Counted from the first letter of the stretch, positions 25,746-34,594 are shown. The stretch: DNA of 64,000 bases from JAFECT01 sp964432415 (GCA_964432415.1 CAYSNW010000003.1:62001-126000); one strand, 5' to 3'. Notes: generated from the sequence alone by a model not told the origin. Translations and numbers: made by a program.

Positions 25746-27761
25746 ATGAAGATGGGTTATCTGGCGACGGCCTCCGCGGCGGTCATGATCCTGGCGGGCG
25801 CGGCGATGGCGGCGGGCAAGCCGGTCTATGGCGCCTGGGGCGTGGACCTGACCGCGCGCGACACCACGGTGAAGCCGGGCGACGACTTCAACCGCTACGC
25901 CAACGGCGCCTGGGACGACCGCACCCAGATCCCGGCCGACCAGGGCTCCGCCGGGCCGGGCTACGACGTCTACAACCAGTCCCAGGATCAGCTCAGAGCC
26001 ATCATCGAGGGCGCGGCCAAGAACCCGGCGACTCCGACCGCGCGCCAGATCGGCGCCATCTACAACAGCTTCATGGACGAGCCGCGGCTGGAGCAGCTCG
26101 GCGCGAAGCCCATGGCCGCCGACCTCGCCGCGATCCAGGCGGCGCCCGACCGCAAGGCCTTTGCGGTCCTGATGGCGAAGAGCTACGGCGGCCTCGGAAC
26201 CTCGATCTTCGGCGCCCAGGTGTTCCCAGACGCCAAGAAGTCGGACACCAACGCCTTCTACCTCGGCCAGGGCGGCCTGGGTCTTCCCGACCGCGACTAC
26301 TACCTGAACGATGGCTTCAAGCCCCAGCGCGAGGCCTACCTCGCCTATATCGAGCGCACCCTGGCGCTGATCGGCTATCCCGATCCGGCCGGCGCCGCCA
26401 GGTCGGTCCTGGCCTTCGAGACCCGCATCGCCGAGGTCAGCTGGGCGGCGGAGAACCGGCGCGACATCGAAAAGCTCTACAACCCGACCTCGATCGAGGA
26501 CCTGCAGGCCTACGCCCCCGAGATCCCCTGGGCCGACTACCTGGCCGCCGCCGGCCTGCCGGGCGCGAAGAAGATCGTGCTGGGCGAGAAGGACGCGGTG
26601 CAGAAGATCGCCAAGGTCTATGGCGAGACCCCGCTCGAGACGCTCAAGGCCTGGCAGACCTTCCAGGTGGTCTCCGGCGCCTCGCCCTATCTGTCGAAGG
26701 CCTTCGTCGACAACCGCTTCCAGTTCACCAGCGCGCTCTCGGGCGTGAAGTCGCTGCGCCCGCGCTGGAAGCGTGGGGTGCAGACGGTGGACAACCTGCT
26801 CGGCGAGGCGCTGGGCCAGGAATATGTGCGGGTCTATTTCCCCGCCGAGTCCAAGCGCCAGATGGAGGCCATGGTCGCGAACCTGAAGGTCGCCATGGGC
26901 GAGCGCATCAAGAACCTCGCGTGGATGGCGCCGGAGACCAAGGCCCAGGCCATCGAGAAACTCGACAAAATGCGGGTGACCGTCGGCTATCCCGACCACT
27001 TCCGCGACTATTCCAGGCTGGTGGTCGACCCCAGCGACCTCTACGGCAATATCCAGCACTCCATCGCCTTCGAGTGGGCCTTCCAGGTCGGCAAGGTGGG
27101 CAATCCGGTCGATCCGGGCGAGTGGGACCTGACGCCCCAGACGGTCAATGCGTCGAACGGCGGCCTGGCCAACCGGATCATCTTCCCGGCCGCCATCCTG
27201 CAGCCGCCCTACTTCGACCCCAACGCCGATCCGGCCGTGAACTACGGCGCCATCGGCGCGGTGATCGGGCACGAAATCACCCACGGCTTCGACGACGAGG
27301 GCCGCAAGATCGACGCCTCGGGCAATCTGCGCGACTGGTGGGCGCCGAAGGACGCGGCGCGCTTCGAGGCCGAGGCCGCCAAGCTCGGCAAGCAGTACGA
27401 CGGCTACGAGGCCGTGCCGGGCATGCACGTCAACGGCAAGCTGACCATGGGCGAGAACATCGCCGACCTGGGCGGCATCCTGGTGGCGCTGGACGCCTAC
27501 CACAAGTCGCTGCACGGCAAGCCGGCGCCGGTGATCGACGGGCTCACGGGCGATCAGCGCTTCTTCCTGGCCTACGCCCAGGCGTGGCGGGAGAAGGACC
27601 GCGAGGATTCGCTGAAACAGCAGATGGCGTCGGATCCGCACGCCCCCTCGTCGTTCCGAGCTCTGGGCACGCCGAGAAACGTCGACGCCTGGTACGCGGC
27701 CTTCGGGATCACGGGCGGGAAGTATTATCTGAAGCCGGACGAGCGGGTCCGGATCTGGTGA
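25746..27761 (+). CDS. M13-family metallopeptidase (neprilysin/PepO-like)
   Basis: 671 residues. A signal peptide (MKMGYLATASAAVMILAGAAMAAG) opens the protein at ATG 25746, preferred over an ATG 30 bases earlier. M13 signatures are HEITHGFDDEG near residue 509, VNASNGGLANRIIFPAAILQPPYF before it, and GENIADLGG (third zinc ligand, about 569). The N-terminal lobe (about 45-400) matches M13_N with DDFNRYANG and GLGLPDRDYY. It degrades oligopeptides in the periplasm or outside the cell. A repeat element begins 5 bases after its stop. Confidence 0.95.
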   Translation: MKMGYLATASAAVMILAGAAMAAGKPVYGAWGVDLTARDTTVKPGDDFNRYANGAWDDRTQIPADQGSAGPGYDVYNQSQDQLRAIIEGAAKNPATPTARQIGAIYNSFMDEPRLEQLGAKPMAADLAAIQAAPDRKAFAVLMAKSYGGLGTSIFGAQVFPDAKKSDTNAFYLGQGGLGLPDRDYYLNDGFKPQREAYLAYIERTLALIGYPDPAGAARSVLAFETRIAEVSWAAENRRDIEKLYNPTSIEDLQAYAPEIPWADYLAAAGLPGAKKIVLGEKDAVQKIAKVYGETPLETLKAWQTFQVVSGASPYLSKAFVDNRFQFTSALSGVKSLRPRWKRGVQTVDNLLGEALGQEYVRVYFPAESKRQMEAMVANLKVAMGERIKNLAWMAPETKAQAIEKLDKMRVTVGYPDHFRDYSRLVVDPSDLYGNIQHSIAFEWAFQVGKVGNPVDPGEWDLTPQTVNASNGGLANRIIFPAAILQPPYFDPNADPAVNYGAIGAVIGHEITHGFDDEGRKIDASGNLRDWWAPKDAARFEAEAAKLGKQYDGYEAVPGMHVNGKLTMGENIADLGGILVALDAYHKSLHGKPAPVIDGLTGDQRFFLAYAQAWREKDREDSLKQQMASDPHAPSSFRALGTPRNVDAWYAAFGITGGKYYLKPDERVRIW

Positions 27762-27765
27762 CCGG

Positions 27766-27915
27766 CCTTCTCCCAGGGGAGAAGGAGGGTCCCGTTGCGA
27801 AGCAATGGGGGGATGAGGGGGTAGGAACGGTCGTGGGTGATCGCTCACCCTCTGTAACCCCTCACCCTCCCAAGCCTACGGCTTGGGCCCCGCCCTCTCC
27901 CTCCGGGAGAGGGAA
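27766..27915. repeat. CCTTCTCCC/GGGAGAAGG element, copy 2
   Basis: Starts CCTTCTCCCAGGGGAGAAGG, continues with GGGTCCC and GGGGGATGAGGGG, and returns as CCCCTCACCC, the hairpin AAGCCTACGGCTT, then CCCTCTCCCTCCGGGAGAGGG. It fills the whole gap between the convergent M13 and cysK genes, leaving 4 and 3 bases. Arms are less well matched than in copy 1. Confidence 0.7.
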
Positions 27916-27918
27916 CCC

Positions 27919-28938
27919 CTACGCCGCCGCCGGCGTCTTGCCGATCCAGGCCGGCGCGGGCAGGCCCTTCGAGCGCAGGAACTCGGCGTTGTAGAGCTTG
28001 GACGCATAGCGCGCGCCGGGGTCGCACAGCATGGTGACGATGGTCTTGCCGGGGCCGAGTTCGCGCGCCAGGCGGATGGCGCCGGCCAGGTTGATGCCGC
28101 TGGAGCCGCCCAGCGACAGACCCTCGTCGCGCACCAGGTCGAAGATCAGGGGCAGGAATTCCGCGTCCTCGATGCGCCAGACATGGTCGGGGGCGAAGCC
28201 CTCCAGGTTGCCGGTCATGCGCGCCACGCCGATGCCCTCGGTGATCGAGGAGCCCTCGGCCTTCATCTCGCCGGTGGTGTAGTAGCTGTAGAGCCCCGCG
28301 CCGGCCGGATCGACCAGGCCGACCGCGATGTTCGGGTTTCGCTCCTTCAGGAAGGTCGAGACGCCGACCAGGGTGCCGCCAGACCCGACGGCCGAGACGA
28401 AGCCGTCGACCTTGCCGTCGGTCTGCTCCCAGATCTCGGGCGCGGTGGTGGCGATGTGGATGTTGCGGTTGGCCAAGTTGTCGAACTGGTTGGCGTAGAG
28501 GGCGCCATTGGGTTCGGTCCTGTCCAGGTCCTCGGCCAGGCGGCGCGAATAGTGGACGAAGTGGTTGGGGCTGGAGAACGGCGCCGCGTCGATCTCGATC
28601 AGGCGGGCGCCCAGCGCCTTGACCGCGCCCTTCTTCTCCTCGGACTGGGTGCGGGGCATGACGATGACCACGGGGTGGCCCAGCGCCGCTCCGACCAGGG
28701 CCAAGCCGATGCCGGTGTTGCCGGCGGTGCCCTCGACGATGGTCCCGCCCGGACGCAGGGCGCCCGACTTCTTCGCATCCAGCACCATGCCCAGCGCCGC
28801 GCGGTCCTTGATCGACTGGCCGGGGTTGAGGAACTCCGCCTTGCCCAGGATGGTGCAGCCGGTCAGGTCCGACGCCTTCCTAAGCTTGATCAGCGGCGTG
28901 TTGCCGATCAGGTCGATCACGCTCTCGGCGTAGGCCAT
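27919..28938 (-). CDS. cysK: Cysteine synthase (O-acetylserine sulfhydrylase)
   Basis: 339 residues. PLP-binding Lys in NPGQSIKDRAAL (about 46), the substrate loop EGTAGNTGIGLA, the glycine loop SAVGSGGTLVGV that holds the PLP phosphate, and GLSLGGSSGINLAGA near the end identify a fold-type II cysteine synthase. It joins sulfide with O-acetylserine to give cysteine. The ATG at 28938 opens MAYAESVIDLIGNTPLIKL, the classical start. It lies 26 bases after the APS reductase stop on the same strand, so it can be the last gene of the sulfur operon. CysK versus CysM/CBS-like is not fully resolved; CysK is favoured. Confidence 0.85.
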   Translation of the reverse strand: MAYAESVIDLIGNTPLIKLRKASDLTGCTILGKAEFLNPGQSIKDRAALGMVLDAKKSGALRPGGTIVEGTAGNTGIGLALVGAALGHPVVIVMPRTQSEEKKGAVKALGARLIEIDAAPFSSPNHFVHYSRRLAEDLDRTEPNGALYANQFDNLANRNIHIATTAPEIWEQTDGKVDGFVSAVGSGGTLVGVSTFLKERNPNIAVGLVDPAGAGLYSYYTTGEMKAEGSSITEGIGVARMTGNLEGFAPDHVWRIEDAEFLPLIFDLVRDEGLSLGGSSGINLAGAIRLARELGPGKTIVTMLCDPGARYASKLYNAEFLRSKGLPAPAWIGKTPAAA

Positions 28939-28964
28939 GGAAATCCCCGGATGCGGCGTAAGGA

Positions 28965-30206
28965 TCAGGAGGCGCGCCGCTCGGCCGCGGGCGCCCATCG
29001 CTCAGGCATGTGGATACCGCACTCGGTCTTGTCGAGCCCCGACCAGCGTCCGGCGCGCACATCTTCCTCATCGGAGGACGGCTGGGTGCACGGCCAGCAG
29101 CCGATCGAGCGGTAGCCGCCCTGGGTCAGGGGGTGGCGCGGCAGGTCGTGCCTGACGAAATGGGCCTCGATCTCGTCCGCGCCCCAATTGGCCAGCGGAT
29201 TGACCCGGATCTGGCCTTCCAGCAGCTCGAACACCGGCAGACGCACGCGCAGTCCGCCATGGAAGCGCTTCCGGCCCGTGATCAGAGCGTCGAAGTCCGG
29301 GGCGACGGCGGCCAGCGGCTGGACCTTGCGCAGGTCGCAGCAGGCGTCCGGGTTGGTGCGCCACAGGTCGCCCCTGGTGTCGACCGTCTCCGGGGCGCGT
29401 GGCTTGAGCGTGCGCACGTCGGTGAGGCCGAGCTGTTTCGTCAGGCGGTCGCGGTACTGCAGGGTGGGGTCGAAGTGGCGTTCGGTGTCGAGGAAGAGCA
29501 CCGGGACGGCGGGCTCGACGCCGGCGGCGAGGTGCAAGCCGACAGCCGCTTCGGCGCCGAAGGAGGACAGGACGGCGATACGGCCGGGGAAGAGCTCGTG
29601 GATGGCGGCGTCGAGGATCACCTCGGGCGGGGCGTCGCGGTATTCCGCGTTGAGGCGGGCGACCAACTGCTTCTTTTCACTATGTTCGTCATCCTCGGAG
29701 CGGAGCCCCGCAGGGGCGGAGACCCGGGGACCCAGCAGCGAATCTTGCGGGAAGCTGGGCTCCAGATTCGCAGCGTTGAGGGCGGGAGCTGCTGGGTCCC
29801 CGGGTTCCCGCTGCGCGGGCCCCGAGGATGACGGGGAGATTTGAGATTGGCGCAAGGCCCACACCGTCGGCGCCCCATCGGCCGCCGGCTGGTACACCGC
29901 GCTGAAGCTGGCCAGCTGCCGTTCCCACTCGGCCGCCGACGCCCCGACCGGCAGTTCCGCCGCGTCAAAGCCACAGCGAGCCAGCATCGGCGCATGATCG
30001 GGCAGCAGGTCGCCGGCTGCGCGCAGTTCGCCCGCGAACCCCTGCTGGCGCAGCATGGAACCCAGCGAGAAGCCCCGCCCGTCGCGGAAGCCGCCGAACA
30101 CGACGGTGATGCTGTCCACCGTCTCGAGTTCGCCCAGATCGCGCGGATCGGTCTCTCCGGGCACGCGCAGGCCTTCGTCGCCGAAGGCGGTTTCAAGCAG
30201 TCTCAT
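28965..30206 (-). CDS. cysH: Fused DUF934 - APS reductase (CysH) protein
   Basis: 413 residues from ATG 30206, overlapping the cysI stop by 14 bases. Residues 1-120 are a DUF934 domain (VFGGFRDGRGFSLGSMLR, AVYQPAADGAPTVWALR). Residues about 179-405 are a CysH reductase: SSFGAEAAVGLHL, TGRKRFHGG, paired cysteines in DACCDLRK, CWPC, and the catalytic ECGIH. The CC...CxxC set binds a 4Fe-4S cluster and marks assimilatory adenylylsulfate (APS) rather than PAPS reductases. The linker (about 125-173) is encoded entirely by a 147-base palindromic repeat. DUF934 and CysH are normally separate genes. An in-frame TTG could start CysH independently. Confidence 0.88.
   Translation of the reverse strand: MRLLETAFGDEGLRVPGETDPRDLGELETVDSITVVFGGFRDGRGFSLGSMLRQQGFAGELRAAGDLLPDHAPMLARCGFDAAELPVGASAAEWERQLASFSAVYQPAADGAPTVWALRQSQISPSSSGPAQREPGDPAAPALNAANLEPSFPQDSLLGPRVSAPAGLRSEDDEHSEKKQLVARLNAEYRDAPPEVILDAAIHELFPGRIAVLSSFGAEAAVGLHLAAGVEPAVPVLFLDTERHFDPTLQYRDRLTKQLGLTDVRTLKPRAPETVDTRGDLWRTNPDACCDLRKVQPLAAVAPDFDALITGRKRFHGGLRVRLPVFELLEGQIRVNPLANWGADEIEAHFVRHDLPRHPLTQGGYRSIGCWPCTQPSSDEEDVRAGRWSGLDKTECGIHMPERWAPAAERRAS
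29687..29833. repeat. TCATCC...GGGACCC element, copy 2, inside the cysH frame
   Basis: 147 bases, exactly 49 codons. Ends are CGTCATCCTCGG and CCGAGGATGACG; inner edges are CCGGGGACCCAGCAG and CTGCTGGGTCCCCGG. Arms of about 50 bases match almost perfectly, and each contains its own hairpin (GCCCCGCAGGGGC; CCCGCTGCGCGGG). No stop codon occurs in the cysH frame, so it is read as protein. Same architecture as the copy at 14589-14717. Confidence 0.85.
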
Positions 30207-31848
30207 AGATCGCTTCCTTGAAGGGCTCGACACCCAGGCGACGGACGGTGTCGATGAACCGCTCCCCGTCCTGGCGCAGCCCGAGATAGGCTTTCAGCGC
30301 GCGCTCGATGGCCGGCGCCACCTGGTCGCCCGGCAGACCCTTGCCCACGATCTCGCCGATGGAGGCGGTCTCGTCGGGCGAACCGCCAAGGGTGATCTGA
30401 TAGAATTCCTCGCCCTGCTTATCGACGCCCAGGATGCCGATGTGGCCGACGTGGTGGTGGCCGCAGGCGTTGATGCAGCCGCTCATGTTGATGCGGATGT
30501 CGCCCACGGCTTCCTGGAAGTCCTGGTCCGCCAGCCGGCGCGAGATGGCCTGGGCGACGGGGATCGACCGCGCATTGGCGAGCGAGCAGTAGTCCAGCCC
30601 CGGGCAGGAGATCAGGTCCGTCGCCAGGCCGAAGTTGGCCGTGTGAAGGCCTGCCTTGCGAAGCTCAGCGAAGAGCGCAGGAAGATCGTCCAGCGCCACG
30701 TGCGGCAGGATCAGGTTCTGGTCGTAGGAGGCGCGCACCTGGTCGAAGCTGAAACGCTCGGCGAGACCGGCCACCACGTCCATCTGGTCGGCGGTGGCGT
30801 CGCCCGGCACGCCGTCCAGCGGCTTGAGCGACACCGCCACGACCGCATAGCCCGGCTGCTTGTGGCGTTTGACGTTGTTGCGGGCCCAGCGGGCGAAGGC
30901 GCGGTCGGACAGGTTGGCTTTGTCGAAGGCCGTGCTCTTCTCCGGCAGGGTCTTGAACGGCGGCGGGGCGAAGTAGGCGCCGATGCGCGCCACTTCTTCG
31001 GCGGGGACCTGGAGCGGCGCCTTGTCGATCTGGTCGAAGGCTTCGTCCACCTCGGCGCGGAAGGCCTCGATGCCCAGAGTCGATACCAGGATCTTGATGC
31101 GCGCCTTGTGGATGTTGTCGCGCCGGCCGTGACGGTTGTAGACGCGCAGGATGGCGGTCAGGTAGGCGAACAGGTCGCCTTCCGGAACGAACGGGCTGAG
31201 CTCCTGGCCGATGTAGGGGATGCGGCCCTGGCCGCCACCCACGAACACCCGGAAGCCCAGATGGCCGTCGAGATCGCGCACGATCTCCAGGCCGATGTCG
31301 TGGGTGCGCATGGCGGCCCGGTCGGTGGGCGAACCGATCACCGCCATCTTGAACTTGCGCGGCAGGAAGGTGAATTCCGGGTGGAAGGTCGACCACTGGC
31401 GGATCAGCTCGCACCACGGACGCGGGTCGGCGACCTCGTCGTCGGCGACGCCCGCGAAGGGATCGGTGGTGACGTTTCGGATGCAGTTGCCGGAGGTCTG
31501 GATGGCGTGCATCTCGACCTTGGCCAGTTCATCCAGAATCTGAGGAATGTCGGTCAGGGCCGGCCAGTTGAACTGGATATTGGTGCGTGTGGTGAAGTGG
31601 CCGTAGCCCTTGTCGAAGGTGCGCGCGATATGGGCCAGGGTGCGCAGGCGGGCGCCATTGAGCTCGCCGTAGGGGATGGCGACGCGCAGCATGTAGGCAT
31701 GGAGCTGCAGGTAGACGCCGTTCATCAGGCGCAGGGGCTTGAACTGGTCTTCGGTCAGGCGGCCATCGAGACGGCGGCGCACCTGGTCGGTGAACTGGGC
31801 GGTGCGCTCGGCGACCAGCGCCCGATCGAATTCGTCGTAACGGTACAT
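30193..31848 (-). CDS. cysI: Sulfite reductase, hemoprotein component (siroheme/4Fe-4S)
   Basis: 551 residues. Two nitrite/sulfite reductase ferredoxin-like repeats are followed by the cofactor cysteines: SCPGLDYC (C-x5-C) and SGCINACGHHH (C-x3-C), which hold the 4Fe-4S cluster and siroheme. The RxTxRxNxQ substrate segment is TTRTNIQFNW. It reduces sulfite to sulfide with six electrons. No flavoprotein partner (cysJ) is present, so electrons probably come from ferredoxin or another reductase. It is coupled to DUF2849 upstream (5-base gap) and the DUF934-cysH fusion downstream (14-base overlap). Confidence 0.93.
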   Translation of the reverse strand: MYRYDEFDRALVAERTAQFTDQVRRRLDGRLTEDQFKPLRLMNGVYLQLHAYMLRVAIPYGELNGARLRTLAHIARTFDKGYGHFTTRTNIQFNWPALTDIPQILDELAKVEMHAIQTSGNCIRNVTTDPFAGVADDEVADPRPWCELIRQWSTFHPEFTFLPRKFKMAVIGSPTDRAAMRTHDIGLEIVRDLDGHLGFRVFVGGGQGRIPYIGQELSPFVPEGDLFAYLTAILRVYNRHGRRDNIHKARIKILVSTLGIEAFRAEVDEAFDQIDKAPLQVPAEEVARIGAYFAPPPFKTLPEKSTAFDKANLSDRAFARWARNNVKRHKQPGYAVVAVSLKPLDGVPGDATADQMDVVAGLAERFSFDQVRASYDQNLILPHVALDDLPALFAELRKAGLHTANFGLATDLISCPGLDYCSLANARSIPVAQAISRRLADQDFQEAVGDIRINMSGCINACGHHHVGHIGILGVDKQGEEFYQITLGGSPDETASIGEIVGKGLPGDQVAPAIERALKAYLGLRQDGERFIDTVRRLGVEPFKEAIYETA

Positions 31849-31853
31849 GGTGC

Positions 31854-32117
31854 TCAGGCCTGCAGGCTGTGGCCCACGGTGGGCCCGCCGGCCCGGATGC
31901 GTTCGCGCAGCCGCTCGCGCCGCTCGACGGCGTCGTCTTCCACGGCGATCAGATAGGGGCCAACCAACTCGCGCGGCTGTCCCTGCGCGTCTTCCAGCGC
32001 CGCGGCGGCGGCCTCCGCGTCCAGGCGCACGGCGGCGCCGAAGGCCTCGGACCAGCCGCGGCCGGTGAACCAGATCACCTTGCCGTCGGCCAGCCGGTTG
32101 GCGGTGAGCAGTTTCAC
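31854..32117 (-). CDS. DUF2849 protein, sulfite-reductase-associated
   Basis: 87 residues, matching the small DUF2849 family found beside cysI in alphaproteobacteria. It opens MKLLTANRLADGKVIWF and includes GPYLIAVEDDAVERRERLRERIR; predicted soluble. The start overlaps the cysG stop by 4 bases and cysI follows 5 bases after its end, so the three are translationally linked. The role is unknown; position suggests assembly or electron supply to sulfite reductase. Confidence 0.88.
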   Translation of the reverse strand: MKLLTANRLADGKVIWFTGRGWSEAFGAAVRLDAEAAAAALEDAQGQPRELVGPYLIAVEDDAVERRERLRERIRAGGPTVGHSLQA

Positions 32118-33499
32118 GCCGCCGCCCCGATCAGCTCGGCCAGGCCGTTGGCGGCCTGAGCGAAGGAAGCGACCGAGCCGATGAACAGCATGGCCGGGCT
32201 GTCGACCGCATGCACCGACACCAGGAACGGCAGCTCGTGCAGGCGGCCCGAGACCACGCGCTCCTCCGGCAGGCTGCCGTTGGCGACGACGGTGACCGGG
32301 GTGTCCGGATCGCGGCCGGCGGCGATCAGGCGCGCGGTGATGGCGGCGGCTTCCCCGGCGCCCATGTAGACGGCCAGGGTATGGTTTTCGGACGACAGGG
32401 CGGCCCAGTTCACTTCGGGTCCTCCACGTTTGGGTTGGCCGGTGACGAAGGTCACGGCCTGGGCATGGTCACGATGGGTCAGCGGGACGCCGGCCGAGGC
32501 CGCGCAGCCGATGGCGGCGGTGATGCCGGGGATGACCGAGGTCTCGATCCCGGCGGCGTGCAGGGCTTCGAGCTCCTCGCCGCCACGGCCGAAGATGAAG
32601 GGATCGCCGCCCTTGAGCCGCACCACCCGGTGGCCGGCGCGGGCCTCGGCGATCAGGATCCTGCCGATCTGGTCCTGGGGCACCGAATGATCGCCCTTGG
32701 CCTTGCCGACATAGATCCGCTTCGCGTCGCGGCGGGCGAAGTCGAGGATCTCGGCGCTGACCAAGCGGTCATGGACGATGACGTCGGCGTCCTGGATGGC
32801 GCGCAGGGCCTTGATGGTCAGAAGCTCCGGATCGCCCGGACCGGCGCCGACCAGGGCGACGGAGCCTGTGGCAGGAACCTCGGCGTTCAGCTCACGCAGC
32901 ATGGCGCGGCGAGCGCCGGCGACGTCGCCCTTCGCCGCGAGCGTGGCGGCGCGGCCGCGGAAAGCGCGCTCCCAGAAGCGGCGGCGCTCCAGGAAGCCGG
33001 GGATGGCGGATTTGACGGTGGAGCGAATGTCACGCGACAGCCGGCCCAGCAGGTCCAGGCCCTGGGGCAGAACGGCTTCGATGCGGGCGCGCACGTCGCG
33101 GGCCAGGATGGGCGCCGCGCCCCCGGTGGCGACGCCCACGACGATGTCGCCGCGGTCGATCAGGGCGGGGGTATGGAAGTCCGAAAGGGCCGGCTTATCG
33201 ACCACATTGACCAGGGCGCCGGCGCGGCGCGCGTCGGCGGCGATCGCCTCGATGGTCTGGGGATCGTCGAGCGCGATGAAAGTCAGGGCCGCGCCGTGAA
33301 AGTCGTCGCGGTGGGGAAAGCGCAGGGTGGGTTCGACGCCCTCGACCGAGGCGGTCTCAGGGACATGGTCCGGCACGAACCAGCGGATTTGGGCGGGGGT
33401 CCTGGACAGCAGGCGAACCTTGGCCACGGCCATCTCGCCGCCGCCGACCACCACTACGGAGCGGCCGTCGAGAGGAATGGAGGCGAGGAAGACGCGCAT
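32114..33499 (-). CDS. cysG: Siroheme synthase (uroporphyrinogen-III methyltransferase/dehydrogenase/ferrochelatase)
   Basis: 461 residues. Residues 1-200 are the precorrin-2 dehydrogenase/sirohydrochlorin ferrochelatase part: Rossmann VVVVGGGEMAVAK, NVVDKPALSDF, and VATGGAAPILAR (the E. coli enzyme has SSGG here). Residues about 213-455 are the SAM-dependent uroporphyrinogen-III C-methyltransferase: VGAGPGDPELLTIKAL, LKGGDPFIFGRGGEE, and PGITAAIGCAASAGVPLTHR. It makes the siroheme used by CysI. First gene of the operon, divergent from the LysR gene. Confidence 0.95.
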   Translation of the reverse strand: MRVFLASIPLDGRSVVVVGGGEMAVAKVRLLSRTPAQIRWFVPDHVPETASVEGVEPTLRFPHRDDFHGAALTFIALDDPQTIEAIAADARRAGALVNVVDKPALSDFHTPALIDRGDIVVGVATGGAAPILARDVRARIEAVLPQGLDLLGRLSRDIRSTVKSAIPGFLERRRFWERAFRGRAATLAAKGDVAGARRAMLRELNAEVPATGSVALVGAGPGDPELLTIKALRAIQDADVIVHDRLVSAEILDFARRDAKRIYVGKAKGDHSVPQDQIGRILIAEARAGHRVVRLKGGDPFIFGRGGEELEALHAAGIETSVIPGITAAIGCAASAGVPLTHRDHAQAVTFVTGQPKRGGPEVNWAALSSENHTLAVYMGAGEAAAITARLIAAGRDPDTPVTVVANGSLPEERVVSGRLHELPFLVSVHAVDSPAMLFIGSVASFAQAANGLAELIGAAA

Positions 33500-33512
33500 G
33501 GCGGGGTCGCAG

Positions 33513-33646
33513 TTTTTCTAAAAAAGGCCGACGGCGGAAAGACCGAAGTCCCGCCGCCGTCGGAGTTACAGGACGATACCTATCTGGGCGTCGCCCCCCT
33601 CCCCTTCAAACGATATGATCTTGCGCGTCCCATTAGAGTTTCTAAT
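33513..33646. promoter_or_regulatory. Paired TTAGAAA sites in the cysG/LysR divergent region
   Basis: On the minus strand, TTTTTTAGAAAAACT (33511-33525) lies just before the cysG start and CTTATTAGAAACTCT (33635-33649) just before the LysR start; 11 of 15 bases agree. The second belongs to an exact palindrome, ATTAGA and TCTAAT around GTT (33632-33646), with LysR-type T-N11-A form. Both may bind the adjacent LysR protein. Confidence 0.4.
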
Positions 33647-33654
33647 AAGCGCCC

Positions 33655-34590
33655 ATGGCCGGACCCCGACGACTTCTCCCGCTCAACGCCCTGCGCGCCT
33701 TCGAGGCCGCCGCGCGTCACCTCAGCTTCACCCGCGCCGCCGACGAGCTGTCGGTGACCCCTGGCGCGATCAGCCAACACATCCGCCAGCTGGAGGACCA
33801 CGCAGGCGGCCCGCTGTTCCGCAGGGATGGCCGCGGACTGGAGCTGACCGAGACCGGGCGCGCCGCCCTGCCGCTGCTGCGCGAGGGGTTCGAGCGGCTG
33901 CTCGACGCCTCGGCCCTGCTGCGTGAGCCGCCCAAGCGCCGCCAGCTGTCGGTGTCGGTGGCGCCGTCGTTCGCCGGCAAATGGCTGATGCCGCGCATGG
34001 ACGGCTTTCACACCGAGCATCCGGACGTGGAGGTCTGGATCAGCGCCGACATGGAGGTCGCCAACCTGACCGACGGGGCGGTGGACGTGGCCGTGCGCTA
34101 TGGGCCGGGCGGCTATACCGACCTGGTGTCGGAGCGGCTCTTGAAGGAAACCGTGCTGCCGGTCTGCAGCCCCGCCCTGATGAGCGGCAAGAATGCGCTG
34201 AAGACCCCGGCGGACCTGGCCAGCCAGGTGCTGCTGCACGACCTGTCGGTGGACAAGGACCCGAGCTGCCCGGACTGGGCCATGTGGCTGAAGGCCCGCG
34301 GCGTGAATGGCGTCGATCCCCGGCGCGGCCCCCGGTTCAACCAGTCGTCGCTGGTGATCGAGGCGGCGGTGATGGGCCGAGGCGTGGGCCTGGCCAAACG
34401 CACCCTGGCCCAGGCCGATCTCGAGGCCGGGCGGCTGGTGGCGCCGTTCGCGGATGGCTCCACGGCCATCGACTTCGCCTACCACGTGGTGATGCCGAGA
34501 AACCGCCCGCCGACCCCCAGCGCCCTGGCGTTCGTGGAGTGGCTCAAGCGCGAGGCGGTGGCGCACGAGAACAATATGGATCAGCTCTGA
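33655..34590 (+). CDS. LysR-family regulator, GcvA-like
   Basis: 311 residues. The winged helix (about 8-65) reads LNALRAFEAAARHLSFTRAA, then SVTPGAISQHIRQLE, the typical GcvA-type recognition helix. The substrate-binding domain (about 93-300) contains WLMPRMDGFHTEHPDVEV and VMGRGVGLAKRTLAQ. It is divergent from the cysG operon across 155 bases that contain a LysR-like palindrome, so control of sulfate assimilation is plausible. The sequence is closer to GcvA than to CysB, so the effector may not be O-acetylserine. No strong ribosome site precedes the ATG. Confidence 0.9.
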   Translation: MAGPRRLLPLNALRAFEAAARHLSFTRAADELSVTPGAISQHIRQLEDHAGGPLFRRDGRGLELTETGRAALPLLREGFERLLDASALLREPPKRRQLSVSVAPSFAGKWLMPRMDGFHTEHPDVEVWISADMEVANLTDGAVDVAVRYGPGGYTDLVSERLLKETVLPVCSPALMSGKNALKTPADLASQVLLHDLSVDKDPSCPDWAMWLKARGVNGVDPRRGPRFNQSSLVIEAAVMGRGVGLAKRTLAQADLEAGRLVAPFADGSTAIDFAYHVVMPRNRPPTPSALAFVEWLKREAVAHENNMDQL

Positions 34591-34594
34591 GGCG

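Noticed and set aside
25710..27848. 712-codon open frame antisense to the M13 peptidase
   Set aside because: No recognisable domain; the plus-strand gene is complete with signal peptide and HEITH motif.
30055..31956. 633-codon open frame antisense to cysI
   Set aside because: Shadow of a conserved sulfite reductase gene; residue content is not protein-like.
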